Shown here piece after piece: positions 35,279 through 43,431 of a stretch of 64,000 nucleotides of DNA. How positions within the stretch are numbered: the first letter of the stretch is position 1; every line of letters begins with the position of its first letter. A program made the position numbers and the translations under genes. The stretch is from Bacteroidota bacterium (GTDB taxonomy: Bacteria > Bacteroidota > Bacteroidia > Flavobacteriales > Weeksellaceae): NCBI GenBank assembly GCA_023387375.1, contig JAEWIE010000040.1, positions 62,001 to 126,000 on the forward strand. Reading direction: 5' to 3'. The notes under the pieces were generated by a model. It was not told where the DNA came from and did no database searches. It worked only from the letters and a program-made list of their open reading frames with translations.

Positions 35279-36353
35279 ATCAAATTTGTACTGCGTGATT
35301 ATGGCCGGAGGAATCGGAAGTCGGTTCTGGCCTATGAGTACAACCAAATATCCAAAACAATTTCAAGATATTCTAGGCACGGGTCGAACCATGATTCAAC
35401 AGACCTATGACCGAATTAGTGAATTATTTCCTGCGGAAAACATATTTGTGGTCACAAGCAAAGAATATCTAGAGCTCACCTATGCGCAATTGCCAGAGAT
35501 CAATCCCAATCATATTGTGGGTGAACCTATGATGAAAAATACGGCCGCGTGCAATCTCTATATGGCCAACAAGATTTCAGAGATCAACCCAGAGGCACAA
35601 CTGGTCGTCCTTCCAGCAGATCATTTAATCTTAAAAGAAGCTCGCTTTCAAGAAAAAATCACTCTTGCGCTTTCTCTCGTTCAACAGAACGATTATCTAA
35701 TCACCTTAGGGATTAAGCCTACACGGCCCGATACCGGCTATGGGTATATTCAATACTTAAGCGAAGAAAACAAATCGATTTTTAAAGTAAAAACCTTTAC
35801 TGAAAAACCCAACCTAGAAATCGCAAAAGCCTTTCTAGAAAGTGGAGATTTTCTTTGGAACGCGGGAATCTTTGTCTGGAGCGTAAAGTCCATTAAAAAT
35901 GCCTTTGAGAAGTATCTACCTGAAATGGTTCAACAGTTCAATTACTGCGAGTACAACTCACAAAAGGAAGAGCATTGTATTGAGGAAATTTACCCAAAGC
36001 TCACAAAAATTTCCATTGACAATGGGATTTTAGAAAAAGCAAAAAATGTGCATGTCATCCCTGCTGATCTTGGATGGAGTGATCTCGGCACGTGGACTTC
36101 TGTCTATCAAAACGCTGCAAAAGACGACCAAAACAACGCGGTGAATTCGAAGAACATCCTCAGTTACAACTCGAAAGGAAACGTTGTCCGCCTAAAAAGT
36201 AAAAACAAAGCGGCTATTATTGACGGTCTGAAAAATTACATAGTGGTAGACACAGACAAAGCGCTTCTTATTTGCCCTCGGGACCACGATCAATTAATCA
36301 AAGATTATGTTCAGGATTTAAAGAACCTGAAAAAAGGGGATCGCTTTATGTAA
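35271..36353 (+). CDS. manC: Mannose-1-phosphate guanylyltransferase
   Basis: The enzyme makes GDP-mannose from mannose-1-phosphate and GTP, for surface polysaccharides or the mannosyl-lipid made by GT2 enzymes. The 360-residue chain has the pyrophosphorylase signature MAGGIGSRFWPMS, the PADH metal motif, FTEKP, LWNAGIFVW and LGWSDLGTW. It lacks the C-terminal phosphomannose isomerase domain of bifunctional forms. It overlaps the SprT-like gene by 8 bases, a pairing I recall from other Bacteroidota. It is convergent with DUF3078. Confidence 0.94.
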   Translation: MNKSNLYCVIMAGGIGSRFWPMSTTKYPKQFQDILGTGRTMIQQTYDRISELFPAENIFVVTSKEYLELTYAQLPEINPNHIVGEPMMKNTAACNLYMANKISEINPEAQLVVLPADHLILKEARFQEKITLALSLVQQNDYLITLGIKPTRPDTGYGYIQYLSEENKSIFKVKTFTEKPNLEIAKAFLESGDFLWNAGIFVWSVKSIKNAFEKYLPEMVQQFNYCEYNSQKEEHCIEEIYPKLTKISIDNGILEKAKNVHVIPADLGWSDLGTWTSVYQNAAKDDQNNAVNSKNILSYNSKGNVVRLKSKNKAAIIDGLKNYIVVDTDKALLICPRDHDQLIKDYVQDLKNLKKGDRFM

Positions 36354-36362
36354 AGCTATTTT

Positions 36363-37472
36363 CTAATTAAGAAAAGGCTTAATCTGTTTCTTACTGTTGT
36401 TCTTTGGAACTCCTTTCTCGCCAAGACTATAAGTGAATCCAATTCCCAACGTCTGTTTAAGCTGGGTTTTTTGAATCTGGTCATGGTCATAAAGAATATC
36501 AAGTCCCACAATTGCAGATACAAATTGATTGAACTTAAGGTTTAATACAGCCGAATAGTTCACATCGACCCTTTCAAAATGACTCAGATAATTGGAGAAA
36601 AAGTTGAGTTGATTGTTTAGGTAGATATCTTTGTAAATCTTAAGTCGATATAAAAAGTTTACATTGGTCCCCAGCTCGGTACGTACGCTCTGCCCATCCT
36701 CTTCTAAACCGTACTTCCCGGCCACTTGCAAATCAGGGTCCAAAACAAACGTGAATTTCCCATTAATTGGTCTTACAATCACTTGGAAATTTTCATTTGG
36801 ATTGTAAGAAATCCCGAGCCCTAAGTTCAAATAACCGGGCGCCATGAAGCGAGAGATTCGATCTTCGTAAGTTGGATCTGGTGTTTCCGAATAATTATAT
36901 CCTGGCGTAAATTGAGAAAGCAACTGATACCCCGCAGAAAGGTAGTAGTTTCGTCCTAGTTCATATCCGTAATTCGTGGCAATGTTGATAAAGTCTTCCG
37001 TCTTACGAGTACTTTGTCCATCGGTTGCAACAAATCCGAAACCAAAGGAAAATAAATTCTCCAAATAATGTCGGTTGTTTTTATAACTGAGATTGTAATT
37101 TACTTTTCCAAGGACTCCCATGTTGTTGTTCCCTCCCGAATTCCAATTCGAAAATGAGGCTTGGTTAAAATGCAAATTGTTTTGTCCAAAAAAGAACCAA
37201 CGTTTTTCTTGCTGATAATTAATCAAATTAAATGGCGTCATTGGAATTTCTGTGGAAACTTGAGGAATAATAATCTCATCACGAATGACCAAGGTATCGG
37301 TTTCAACAACTTCAATGCCCTCTAGCACAGGATTAGCAAGCGAATCTAAATTCGGTTGCATCTTAAGCCAGTTCAAGTAGGAAAGGGAATCCAATTTCTT
37401 TTGTGTCTCAGTGCGCTGTGCGTGAAAACCTGCGGTAGTGAAAAGAATCACCAATAAAACTAATCGCTTCAA
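36363..37472 (-). CDS. DUF3078 outer-membrane-type protein
   Basis: The 369-residue protein has a signal peptide (MKRLVLLVILFTTAGFHAQ) and a C-terminal two-thirds of alternating amphipathic strands with many Asn and Tyr, as in a beta-barrel. The phrase NQASFSNWNSGGNNN is typical of DUF3078. The start is TTG at 37472, in front of the signal peptide. It is probably in the outer membrane; cargo or function is unknown. It lies tail to tail with manC, 9 bases apart. Confidence 0.82.
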   Translation of the reverse strand: MKRLVLLVILFTTAGFHAQRTETQKKLDSLSYLNWLKMQPNLDSLANPVLEGIEVVETDTLVIRDEIIIPQVSTEIPMTPFNLINYQQEKRWFFFGQNNLHFNQASFSNWNSGGNNNMGVLGKVNYNLSYKNNRHYLENLFSFGFGFVATDGQSTRKTEDFINIATNYGYELGRNYYLSAGYQLLSQFTPGYNYSETPDPTYEDRISRFMAPGYLNLGLGISYNPNENFQVIVRPINGKFTFVLDPDLQVAGKYGLEEDGQSVRTELGTNVNFLYRLKIYKDIYLNNQLNFFSNYLSHFERVDVNYSAVLNLKFNQFVSAIVGLDILYDHDQIQKTQLKQTLGIGFTYSLGEKGVPKNNSKKQIKPFLN

Positions 37473-37638
37473 TTGTACGGTTGTTAGAAATTATATACTT
37501 TGAGCCTGCAATTTATTGAAAAACTTAAGAAAAATAAAAATTATTGCCTTTTTGTCTCGATTTTAAAGAAATTGAACTGATTTTTAATCGTAATTTAGAC
37601 AGGAATTAAATTAGCATTCTTTTTGACTTAATCCCTTC

Positions 37639-38415
37639 ATGCAAAATAACTCTCCCTTACAAATCGATGCATTGGTGTTTCCCGTGCTACTGCTCCTGGG
37701 GATGTGGGTGGGATACCTATTTCAATATCTAAATTTGGTGCCCGACTGTTTTGGAGCTATTATCCCATTATTGCCTGAAGGTTTAAAAGGAGTCTTTTTA
37801 AGTCCTTTGCTGCACGGAAGCATGGAACACTTACTGAGCAACTCTCTTCCCATTCTAATTCTCTCTTTTTTACTCTATCAATTTTATCCGAGAATTGCAC
37901 ATCGAACTCTGTTAATTGGATGGATTACGACGGGTCTTGTTGTATGGCTTTTGCCCCCAGTGGATATTTATACAGGACTTAGTTTTAGCTACTCTTGCAT
38001 CATTGGAGCGAGTGGAATTGTTTACTTACTTGCCTTCTTTCTCTTTTTTAGTGGAGTTTTTCGTTGGGATTTAAAATTACTTGCGGTAAGCCTCGCTGTT
38101 GCATTCTATTACGGAAGCCTTATCTGGGGGATATTTCCCGAGGAATATTTCCATCATTTAGAGACTCCTAGCCGCGTTTCGTGGCAATCTCACTTAGCAG
38201 GCGCAGTCGTAGGCCTCGTTCTTGCATTCCTCATGAGACGATCTGGAGAAAGAAAAAAGAAGTTCTTATGGCAATACCCTAATTACTATAGTGAGAAAGA
38301 CGATAGACTCTGGCAAGAATACATCCAAAAGCATCCGGAAGATTTTGAGGAAATGCCCCAAAAAAAGAAAGACCCGATATGGGAACGGCTAGAAGAACTT
38401 CGTAACAAAAATTAG
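37639..38415 (+). CDS. Rhomboid-family intramembrane serine protease
   Basis: The 258-residue protein has about six membrane helices with the rhomboid motifs: HGSMEHLLSNS in the second segment, GASG with the nucleophile Ser125, and the catalytic His185 in SHLAGA. The Ser-His dyad is complete, so it is predicted active. A 55-residue charged cytoplasmic tail after the last helix (WQEYIQKHPEDFEEM) is longer than in minimal rhomboids. The substrate is unknown. It is a single gene with no clear TAnnTTTG box before it. Confidence 0.88.
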   Translation: MQNNSPLQIDALVFPVLLLLGMWVGYLFQYLNLVPDCFGAIIPLLPEGLKGVFLSPLLHGSMEHLLSNSLPILILSFLLYQFYPRIAHRTLLIGWITTGLVVWLLPPVDIYTGLSFSYSCIIGASGIVYLLAFFLFFSGVFRWDLKLLAVSLAVAFYYGSLIWGIFPEEYFHHLETPSRVSWQSHLAGAVVGLVLAFLMRRSGERKKKFLWQYPNYYSEKDDRLWQEYIQKHPEDFEEMPQKKKDPIWERLEELRNKN

Positions 38416-38700
38416 TGTTTTAGGCTGCTTTTCATTAGTCAATAAGAAAAAATTCAATTAAACTTATGAACCTATTGAAAAAGCGCTAAATTAGAATGAA
38501 AATATTAGGTTTTACTTAATTTCGAACTTGCCTTGCGATTTTCTTTTCAAATTTTGGTGTTTATTTGAGTTACTTTCGTTCTAATGGCATTTACAACTAT
38601 GCATGAATTAAGGCAAAACTCAAAAACAATAATGAAAACTGATCGTCATTTTAGCATACAAGTAGGCCCTTAACCTCATTTGAATAAATTTCCCGCAAAT
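38416..38700. other. Intergenic region without a gene
   Basis: About 350 bases separate the rhomboid gene from gdhA. I see no credible reading frame on either strand before the gdhA promoter at 38714. An antisense frame crossing into gdhA has no family features and is rejected. The sequence is AT-rich, with no strong hairpin or tRNA. Confidence 0.6.
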
Positions 38701-38713
38701 GGGAATTGTTCCC
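38701..38713. promoter_or_regulatory. Short palindrome at the gdhA promoter
   Basis: GGGAATTGTTCCC is a 5-base inverted repeat with a 3-base centre. It touches the -33 TTG of the gdhA promoter (38714-38716). A bound regulator here would block the -33 contact, so it is a candidate operator. Confidence 0.4.
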
Positions 38714-38743
38714 TTGTGAGGTTTAAAAATAAAATTAAATTTG
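38714..38743 (+). promoter_or_regulatory. Promoter of gdhA
   Basis: TTG (38714-38716) and TAAATTTG (38736-38743) are separated by 19 bases, matching the Bacteroidota sigma consensus TTG-N17 to 23-TAnnTTTG. The -7 box ends 21 bases before the ATG at 38765. This is one of the two best promoter matches in the window. Confidence 0.75.
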
Positions 38744-38764
38744 TTTACACTAATTTTCATCATT

Positions 38765-40123
38765 ATGGAAAACCCTAACATCCAGCAAAAAATCCAAGAC
38801 TTTATTGCAAAAATAGAAGCCAGAAATCCAAATGAACCTGAATTTCTGCAGGCAGTCAAAGAAGTAGCCAACACGGTTCTACCTTTTATTGAAACAAGAG
38901 CAGAATACAGTGGCAAAAAGCTTTTAGAGCGTATGGCTGAAGCGGAAAGGATCATAATTTTTAGGGTTCCATGGATGGACGACAAAGGAGAAATTCATGT
39001 AAACAGAGGGTATCGAATCCAAATGAATTCGGCCATTGGCCCCTACAAAGGGGGAATTCGTTTTCACCCGACAGTCAATCTCTCGGTACTTAAATTCTTA
39101 GCTTTTGAACAAGTCTTTAAAAACTCGCTCACAACTCTTCCAATGGGTGGAGGAAAAGGAGGAGCAGACTTTGATCCCCAAGGCAAATCCGATATGGAGG
39201 TCATGAGATTCTGCCAGGCCTTTATGACTGAGATGTGCAAGCACATAGGTCCCGAAACCGATGTTCCAGCAGGAGACATCGGAGTGGGAGCAAGAGAAAT
39301 TGGTTATCTATTCGGACAGTACAAAAAAATACGAAATGAATTCAGTGGCGTACTTACAGGCAAAGGACTTGCCTATGGAGGCTCCTTAATTAGACCGGAG
39401 GCCACTGGGTATGGAGTTGTATATTTCTGTGAACAGATGCTTAAAACCATTGGCGAAACCATTGCTGGTAAAACTTTTACAGTCTCTGGATTTGGAAATG
39501 TCGCATGGGGAGTAGTGAAAAAGATCAATGAACTAGGTGGAAAAGTTTTAACGATTTCGGGACCTGATGGATATATTTATGACAAGGACGGAATTTCTGG
39601 AGAAAAAGTAGATTACCTGCTCACCATGAGAGGTTCAGGTACCAATCGTGCAGAGGATTTTGCTACCCGATTTCCATCCGCAGAATTTCATGCGGGGAAA
39701 AGACCATGGGAAGTGAAATGCGATGTTGCAATTCCAGCGGCTACTCAAAATGAACTTTTGTTGGAGGACGCAGAACTTTTAGTTTCTAACGGGGTACTAT
39801 GTGTAACAGAGGCCGCAAATATGCCTTCTACACTTGAAGCCATTACCCATTTCGTTGAAAATAAAATTCTCTTCAGTCCAGGTAAAGCTTCCAATGCAGG
39901 AGGGGTTGCCACTTCGGGATTAGAAATGACTCAAAATTCCATCCGCCTAAATTGGACTTCAGAAGAGGTCGATGCTAGACTAAAAGAAATTATGATCGGA
40001 ATTCACAAGGCTTGTCGTGATTATGGAAAAGAAGAGAATGGATATGTGAATTATGTCAAAGGAGCTAACATTGCAGGATTTGTCAAAGTGGCAGAAGCTA
40101 TGCTTGCCCAAGGCATTGTGTAA
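38765..40123 (+). CDS. gdhA: Glutamate dehydrogenase, hexameric, probably NADP-dependent
   Basis: The enzyme interconverts glutamate with 2-oxoglutarate and ammonium. The 452-residue protein has the catalytic region KGGIRFHPTVNLSVLKFLAFEQ (split around Lys) with PMGGGKGGADFDP, and the nucleotide fold VSGFGNVAWG. Length and the GKSDMEVMRFCQAFM segment fit the hexameric NADP type seen in many bacteria. The cofactor is inferred. I start it at 38765, 21 bases after the promoter -7 box; an upstream in-frame ATG at 38741 lies inside that box. It is monocistronic with a terminator behind. Confidence 0.95.
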   Translation: MENPNIQQKIQDFIAKIEARNPNEPEFLQAVKEVANTVLPFIETRAEYSGKKLLERMAEAERIIIFRVPWMDDKGEIHVNRGYRIQMNSAIGPYKGGIRFHPTVNLSVLKFLAFEQVFKNSLTTLPMGGGKGGADFDPQGKSDMEVMRFCQAFMTEMCKHIGPETDVPAGDIGVGAREIGYLFGQYKKIRNEFSGVLTGKGLAYGGSLIRPEATGYGVVYFCEQMLKTIGETIAGKTFTVSGFGNVAWGVVKKINELGGKVLTISGPDGYIYDKDGISGEKVDYLLTMRGSGTNRAEDFATRFPSAEFHAGKRPWEVKCDVAIPAATQNELLLEDAELLVSNGVLCVTEAANMPSTLEAITHFVENKILFSPGKASNAGGVATSGLEMTQNSIRLNWTSEEVDARLKEIMIGIHKACRDYGKEENGYVNYVKGANIAGFVKVAEAMLAQGIV

Positions 40124-40150
40124 CAGGGAAATTATAAGAAGCGGAAAAGA

Positions 40151-40176
40151 ATAGGAGCGCCCACTAGCGCTCCTAT
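40151..40176. terminator. Terminator between convergent gdhA and the YkgJ-type gene
   Basis: A 10-base perfect stem (ATAGGAGCGC at 40151-40160, GCGCTCCTAT at 40167-40176) with a 6-base loop lies midway between the two stops. Downstream T-richness on the plus side is modest (CTTATTTC). It probably serves both genes. Confidence 0.75.
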
Positions 40177-40202
40177 CTTATTTCATGTCAATTTTCATGA
40201 AA

Positions 40203-40691
40203 TTACTTTTTTAATTTGCTACTAAGCTTTTCCACAAACATAAAAGCGGCAGGACAAATCACTGTATTTTTCAAGGTAAGAGCGTTAATTTGATAGATTC
40301 TTTTTCTGTCTGTGTGCGGAAATTCTCGACACGCTTTTGGACGAACATCGTAGATTGAACAGGCATTGTCACTCCCTAAAAAATGACAAGGCAAATTTTG
40401 CAAAACAAGATCCTCATCTTCATCTACGCGAAGGAATTTCGCCTCAAACTCCGATTCTTTCATTTTGAGATGCTTAGAGATGCGCTCTACATCTTTAGAA
40501 GTAAATAAAGGTCCTGTGGTCTTGCAACAATTGGCGCAACTAAGGCAATCTATTTTTGAGAAGACCTCGTCGTGAACTTCTTGAACCTGATAGTCTAAAT
40601 CTTTTGGAGGCTTTTTCTTAAGTCCTTCTAAGAACTTCTTATGGTCCTTTGCTTTTAGAATTGCGGCTTTTCGATTTTGCTCTATATCCAT
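40203..40691 (-). CDS. YkgJ-type cysteine-cluster protein
   Basis: The 162-residue protein has the metal-binding pattern of the YkgJ (CxxCxxCC) family: CLSCANCC, a middle set in LPCHFLGSDNACSIYDVRPKAC, and a final Cys in VICPAAF. Such cysteines are thought to bind zinc or an iron-sulfur centre. The start at 40691 follows a TATTTTTG box at 40727-40720 on the minus strand. The open frame extends 14 codons upstream without conservation. Its function is unknown. It is cytoplasmic and a single gene, divergent from the globin. Confidence 0.85.
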   Translation of the reverse strand: MDIEQNRKAAILKAKDHKKFLEGLKKKPPKDLDYQVQEVHDEVFSKIDCLSCANCCKTTGPLFTSKDVERISKHLKMKESEFEAKFLRVDEDEDLVLQNLPCHFLGSDNACSIYDVRPKACREFPHTDRKRIYQINALTLKNTVICPAAFMFVEKLSSKLKK

Positions 40692-40815
40692 AAAATGATG
40701 ACATCGTAAACTACAGTGGCAAAAATAAGGCATTCTAGTGGGATTCCATGTGGAGTTCTTCCTATTTAACTTAGCCTTGCGTAAAACCCAAATTCCTAAT
40801 CTCCCGACAATTGCC

Positions 40816-40823
40816 TAATTTTG
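40816..40823 (+). promoter_or_regulatory. Putative -7 box of the globin gene
   Basis: TAATTTTG matches TAnnTTTG and ends 5 bases before the ATG at 40829, so the message would be nearly leaderless. This argues against the longer open frame from a TTG at 40811. No TTG sits at the usual -33 distance. Confidence 0.45.
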
Positions 40824-40828
40824 TAGGT

Positions 40829-41212
40829 ATGAATAAGCTAGAAACCAGAGGAGACATTGAACTTCTCGTCAATACATTCTATAAAAAGGTAGCCATGGAT
40901 CCCACCATAGGCTATTTCTTCACGGACATTGCGAAAGTAAACTGGGATTATCACTTACCCCAAATGTATAGCTTTTGGGAAACTCTCCTCTTCGGACAAG
41001 TGTCCTACAAAGGCAATCCCATGGCAAAGCACTTTCCCATCAATGAGATTGTCCCAATCGAAAGAGCGCACTTTGACCATTGGTTAAAATTATGGACGGA
41101 AACCGTCAATGAACTCTTTGGAGGTGAAATGGCGGAACTTGCAATCTACAAAGCGACCAATATTGCGCGATTAATGGGCCATAAAATGGAAGTTGCTAGA
41201 AAACTACGATAA
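40829..41212 (+). CDS. Truncated haemoglobin, group III type
   Basis: The 127-residue protein is a small haem-binding globin. The N-terminal helix region FYKKVAMDPTIGYFFTD, the aromatic Tyr-Trp segment (FWETLLFGQVSYKGN) and the His in MAKHFPI, with HFDHWLKLW after it, fit group III truncated globins. Roles suggested for relatives are handling of nitric oxide, oxygen or peroxide; none is shown here. Its stop is 4 bases from the convergent Ca2+/H+ antiporter gene. Confidence 0.88.
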   Translation: MNKLETRGDIELLVNTFYKKVAMDPTIGYFFTDIAKVNWDYHLPQMYSFWETLLFGQVSYKGNPMAKHFPINEIVPIERAHFDHWLKLWTETVNELFGGEMAELAIYKATNIARLMGHKMEVARKLR

Positions 41213-41216
41213 TCTT

Positions 41217-42293
41217 TTACGGTACGATTACCGTGAATACGTAAGCCGAAAGAATTACGAGCAAAACCGTTCCGTACAAAATATTTGTTTTCCCTCTACT
41301 AAGAGAGAGCATCACCACACAAAACGAAAGAGCGAGCAAGATAATCGATTTTAAGTCTAATCCGAGTACAAAAGGAATTTCATAAAGTACGCATACGATT
41401 GATACGGCAGGAATGGTAAGACCCACACTGGCAAGAGCCGATCCTAGTCCTAGATTAATTGACGATTGAATTTGATTGTTTTTTGCGGCGCGGATCGCAG
41501 CCACACATTCAGGAAGTAGCACCACCGTCGCGATGATGACCCCAACCAGCGCGTAAGGTGCACCTATGGATTGAACAAAGTCTTCAATGACGGGCGAAAG
41601 GCCTTTTGCCATAAAAATCACAACAGAAAGACAAATTAATAACAACACAAGGCTTCTAAGTGTCGTACTTACAGATGGAGGATCCGCTTCATGAATAATT
41701 TCTCCTTCTCCTTCGACGATAAAGAAGTTTCTATGCCTCACGGTTTGAACCATCAAAAATGTTCCATAAATGACAAGACACGCAATGGCTACAAAAATAA
41801 GTTGTGCGTTTGTATAAAAGGGACCTCTCACGCTCGAGGTGTAATTCGGAAGAATTAAAGTGAGAACAATGATGGCAACTAAACTCACAAGGTAGGTTGT
41901 GACCGAACTTTGCATAAAGTTCTGTTCTTTGAATTTCACACCACCAATTAAGATACATACGCCCAAAATTCCATTTAAAATAAGCATCACTGCGGCAAAA
42001 ACGGTGTCTCTAGCATAGGTAAGTGCTCCATCCCCACCAGAGAGCATAAACGAGATAATTAAACCTACTTCTAAGATCGTAATACAAATGGCAAGAATGA
42101 TGGTTCCATAAGGTTCTCCCACTTTATGAGCGATAACTTCCGCGTGATGAACCGCAGCTAAAACACAAGTAAATAGAAGTATGGCTCCTATTATATCCAT
42201 TAAAGCACTACCGTTTAGCCCTCCGCTCAAATAAAATACAGAGGCTATTATCGGAATTAAAACATACCATTTTAGGAGTCTTTTGAACTTCAT
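41217..42293 (-). CDS. Calcium:proton antiporter (ChaA-like)
   Basis: The 358-residue protein has about eleven membrane helices and two related halves, each with an acidic helix typical of the CaCA superfamily: VLAAVHHAEVIAHKVGEPYG in the first half, and VLLPECVAAIRAAKNNQIQ in the second. Those two Glu-bearing helices normally bind the ion. The closest named type is ChaA (Ca2+ or Na+ for H+). A hydrophilic loop lies between the halves. It is monocistronic on the minus strand. Confidence 0.88.
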   Translation of the reverse strand: MKFKRLLKWYVLIPIIASVFYLSGGLNGSALMDIIGAILLFTCVLAAVHHAEVIAHKVGEPYGTIILAICITILEVGLIISFMLSGGDGALTYARDTVFAAVMLILNGILGVCILIGGVKFKEQNFMQSSVTTYLVSLVAIIVLTLILPNYTSSVRGPFYTNAQLIFVAIACLVIYGTFLMVQTVRHRNFFIVEGEGEIIHEADPPSVSTTLRSLVLLLICLSVVIFMAKGLSPVIEDFVQSIGAPYALVGVIIATVVLLPECVAAIRAAKNNQIQSSINLGLGSALASVGLTIPAVSIVCVLYEIPFVLGLDLKSIILLALSFCVVMLSLSRGKTNILYGTVLLVILSAYVFTVIVP

Positions 42294-42368
42294 TCGAAAT
42301 TTTTTGCAAAATACAAATAACCTATTAAAAATAAGTATTTGATTTGAAAAACTTATAATCTTTTGCGG

Positions 42369-42704
42369 CTATCTCCAGAAATAAAAATCTTGAAAATCAG
42401 TGCCCATATGGAGCAAAAGTCCCAAAAAGAAAAGTCGATAATGTCCTTTTGTAAAAAGAGCGCAAACTCCATAAAGCGCAATCATTGGATAGGAATGAAG
42501 AAGATGAAACCCAATGCTATTTCGATCTGGATCAAACATAGGCGTTGCAAGCAGATGATCTAAGTCCACGAGCATACTTAAAAGCAAAACGACGTAGGCC
42601 TTTTTCCATTTGGAACGATAAAATAAAAATGCAATGAGTAGAGGAAGTCCAAAATGAAGAAAATAATGAACAAAACTCTTTATAGTAGGTAACGTTTCAA
42701 TCAA
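42369..42704 (-). CDS. DUF6122 small membrane protein
   Basis: The 111-residue protein has three or four hydrophobic helices and several polar motifs within them: FVHYFLHFG, MLVDLDHLLATPMFDPDR and FHLLHSYP. His and Asp residues next to the membrane give it a hydrolase-like look (compare YdjM-type metal-dependent hydrolases). I associate it with DUF6122. The start is TTG at 42704, 2 bases past the alkD-like stop, so translation is probably coupled. Function unknown. Confidence 0.78.
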   Translation of the reverse strand: MIETLPTIKSFVHYFLHFGLPLLIAFLFYRSKWKKAYVVLLLSMLVDLDHLLATPMFDPDRNSIGFHLLHSYPMIALYGVCALFTKGHYRLFFLGLLLHMGTDFQDFYFWR

Positions 42705-42706
42705 AA

Positions 42707-43420
42707 TTAATCTTTTAGAAAATTCATTCGAGTCGCAGGATCTAATTTTTCAATTGCGTAGCGAAGTGTCGTGCGAGGCATCCTGCTCGCATGCAATTTC
42801 AAAAAATCAATTAGCTCATCTTCCTTTCGCTTGCCCATTTCACGCAAAAGCCAACCATTAGCTTTGTGCATTAAATCATGAGAATGATTCATATTCTTCA
42901 GCACGAGCTGTTTGGTAAGTTCGTACTCGTCTTTCTTAATATGATACATCGTGGATACAATCGCGATGCGATTCGCCCAGAGATTATTCCGCTTAGAAAG
43001 CTCAATCAGAATGTCCGCCGAATTCGTATCAAAACAGTGTCGGCCTAAAATTTTATAGCAAGAACTATCCACCAAATCCCAATTGTTGACTTGAGAGAGA
43101 TTCTCTAAATAGAATCTGACAATTTCGAATCGAATGTCGCGCTCTTTTGCTTTCTCAAATTTTAAAACTAGAATAAACAGGGCGCAGCTTCTGTGTTCAT
43201 GAACTTGAGACTGCAACAGCCTTTTAAGCTCTTGTAATGTAATTAAGTGAAATACAGAGCGCGCCACTTTACGCTGATCGGGAACAGACACGCCCAAAAA
43301 CTCATCGCCAAACCCATAGTCTCCTTTTTGCGTTTTAAAAAAACGCAAACTTTGTACTCTCCGCTCCTCTTGTGCAAGTAGGGCTAACGCCTCTTTTAAA
43401 TCGTTTGCGGTATACTCCAC
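42707..43420 (-). CDS. DNA alkylation repair protein (AlkD-like)
   Basis: The 237-residue protein is all-helical with HEAT-like repeats and family phrases FLGVSVPDQRKVAR, WDLVDSSCYKILG and KANGWLLREMGKR. AlkD relatives remove bulky or positively charged alkylated bases without flipping them. The Trp and Asp of the active cleft are probably in NNWDLVD. The start is GTG at 43420, 11 bases after hflX. It forms a minus-strand unit hflX-alkD-DUF6122. Confidence 0.88.
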   Translation of the reverse strand: MEYTANDLKEALALLAQEERRVQSLRFFKTQKGDYGFGDEFLGVSVPDQRKVARSVFHLITLQELKRLLQSQVHEHRSCALFILVLKFEKAKERDIRFEIVRFYLENLSQVNNWDLVDSSCYKILGRHCFDTNSADILIELSKRNNLWANRIAIVSTMYHIKKDEYELTKQLVLKNMNHSHDLMHKANGWLLREMGKRKEDELIDFLKLHASRMPRTTLRYAIEKLDPATRMNFLKD

Positions 43421-43431
43421 ATTTTCAAACT

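Noticed and set aside
38620..38985. Minus-strand frame of 121 codons crossing the gdhA start
   Set aside because: It runs antisense over the gdhA promoter and 5' end and has no recognisable features.
41219..41234. Inverted repeat ACGGTA/TACCGT at the 3' end of the Ca2+/H+ antiporter gene
   Set aside because: Only six pairs, lies in coding sequence and has no U-tract, so I do not call it a terminator.
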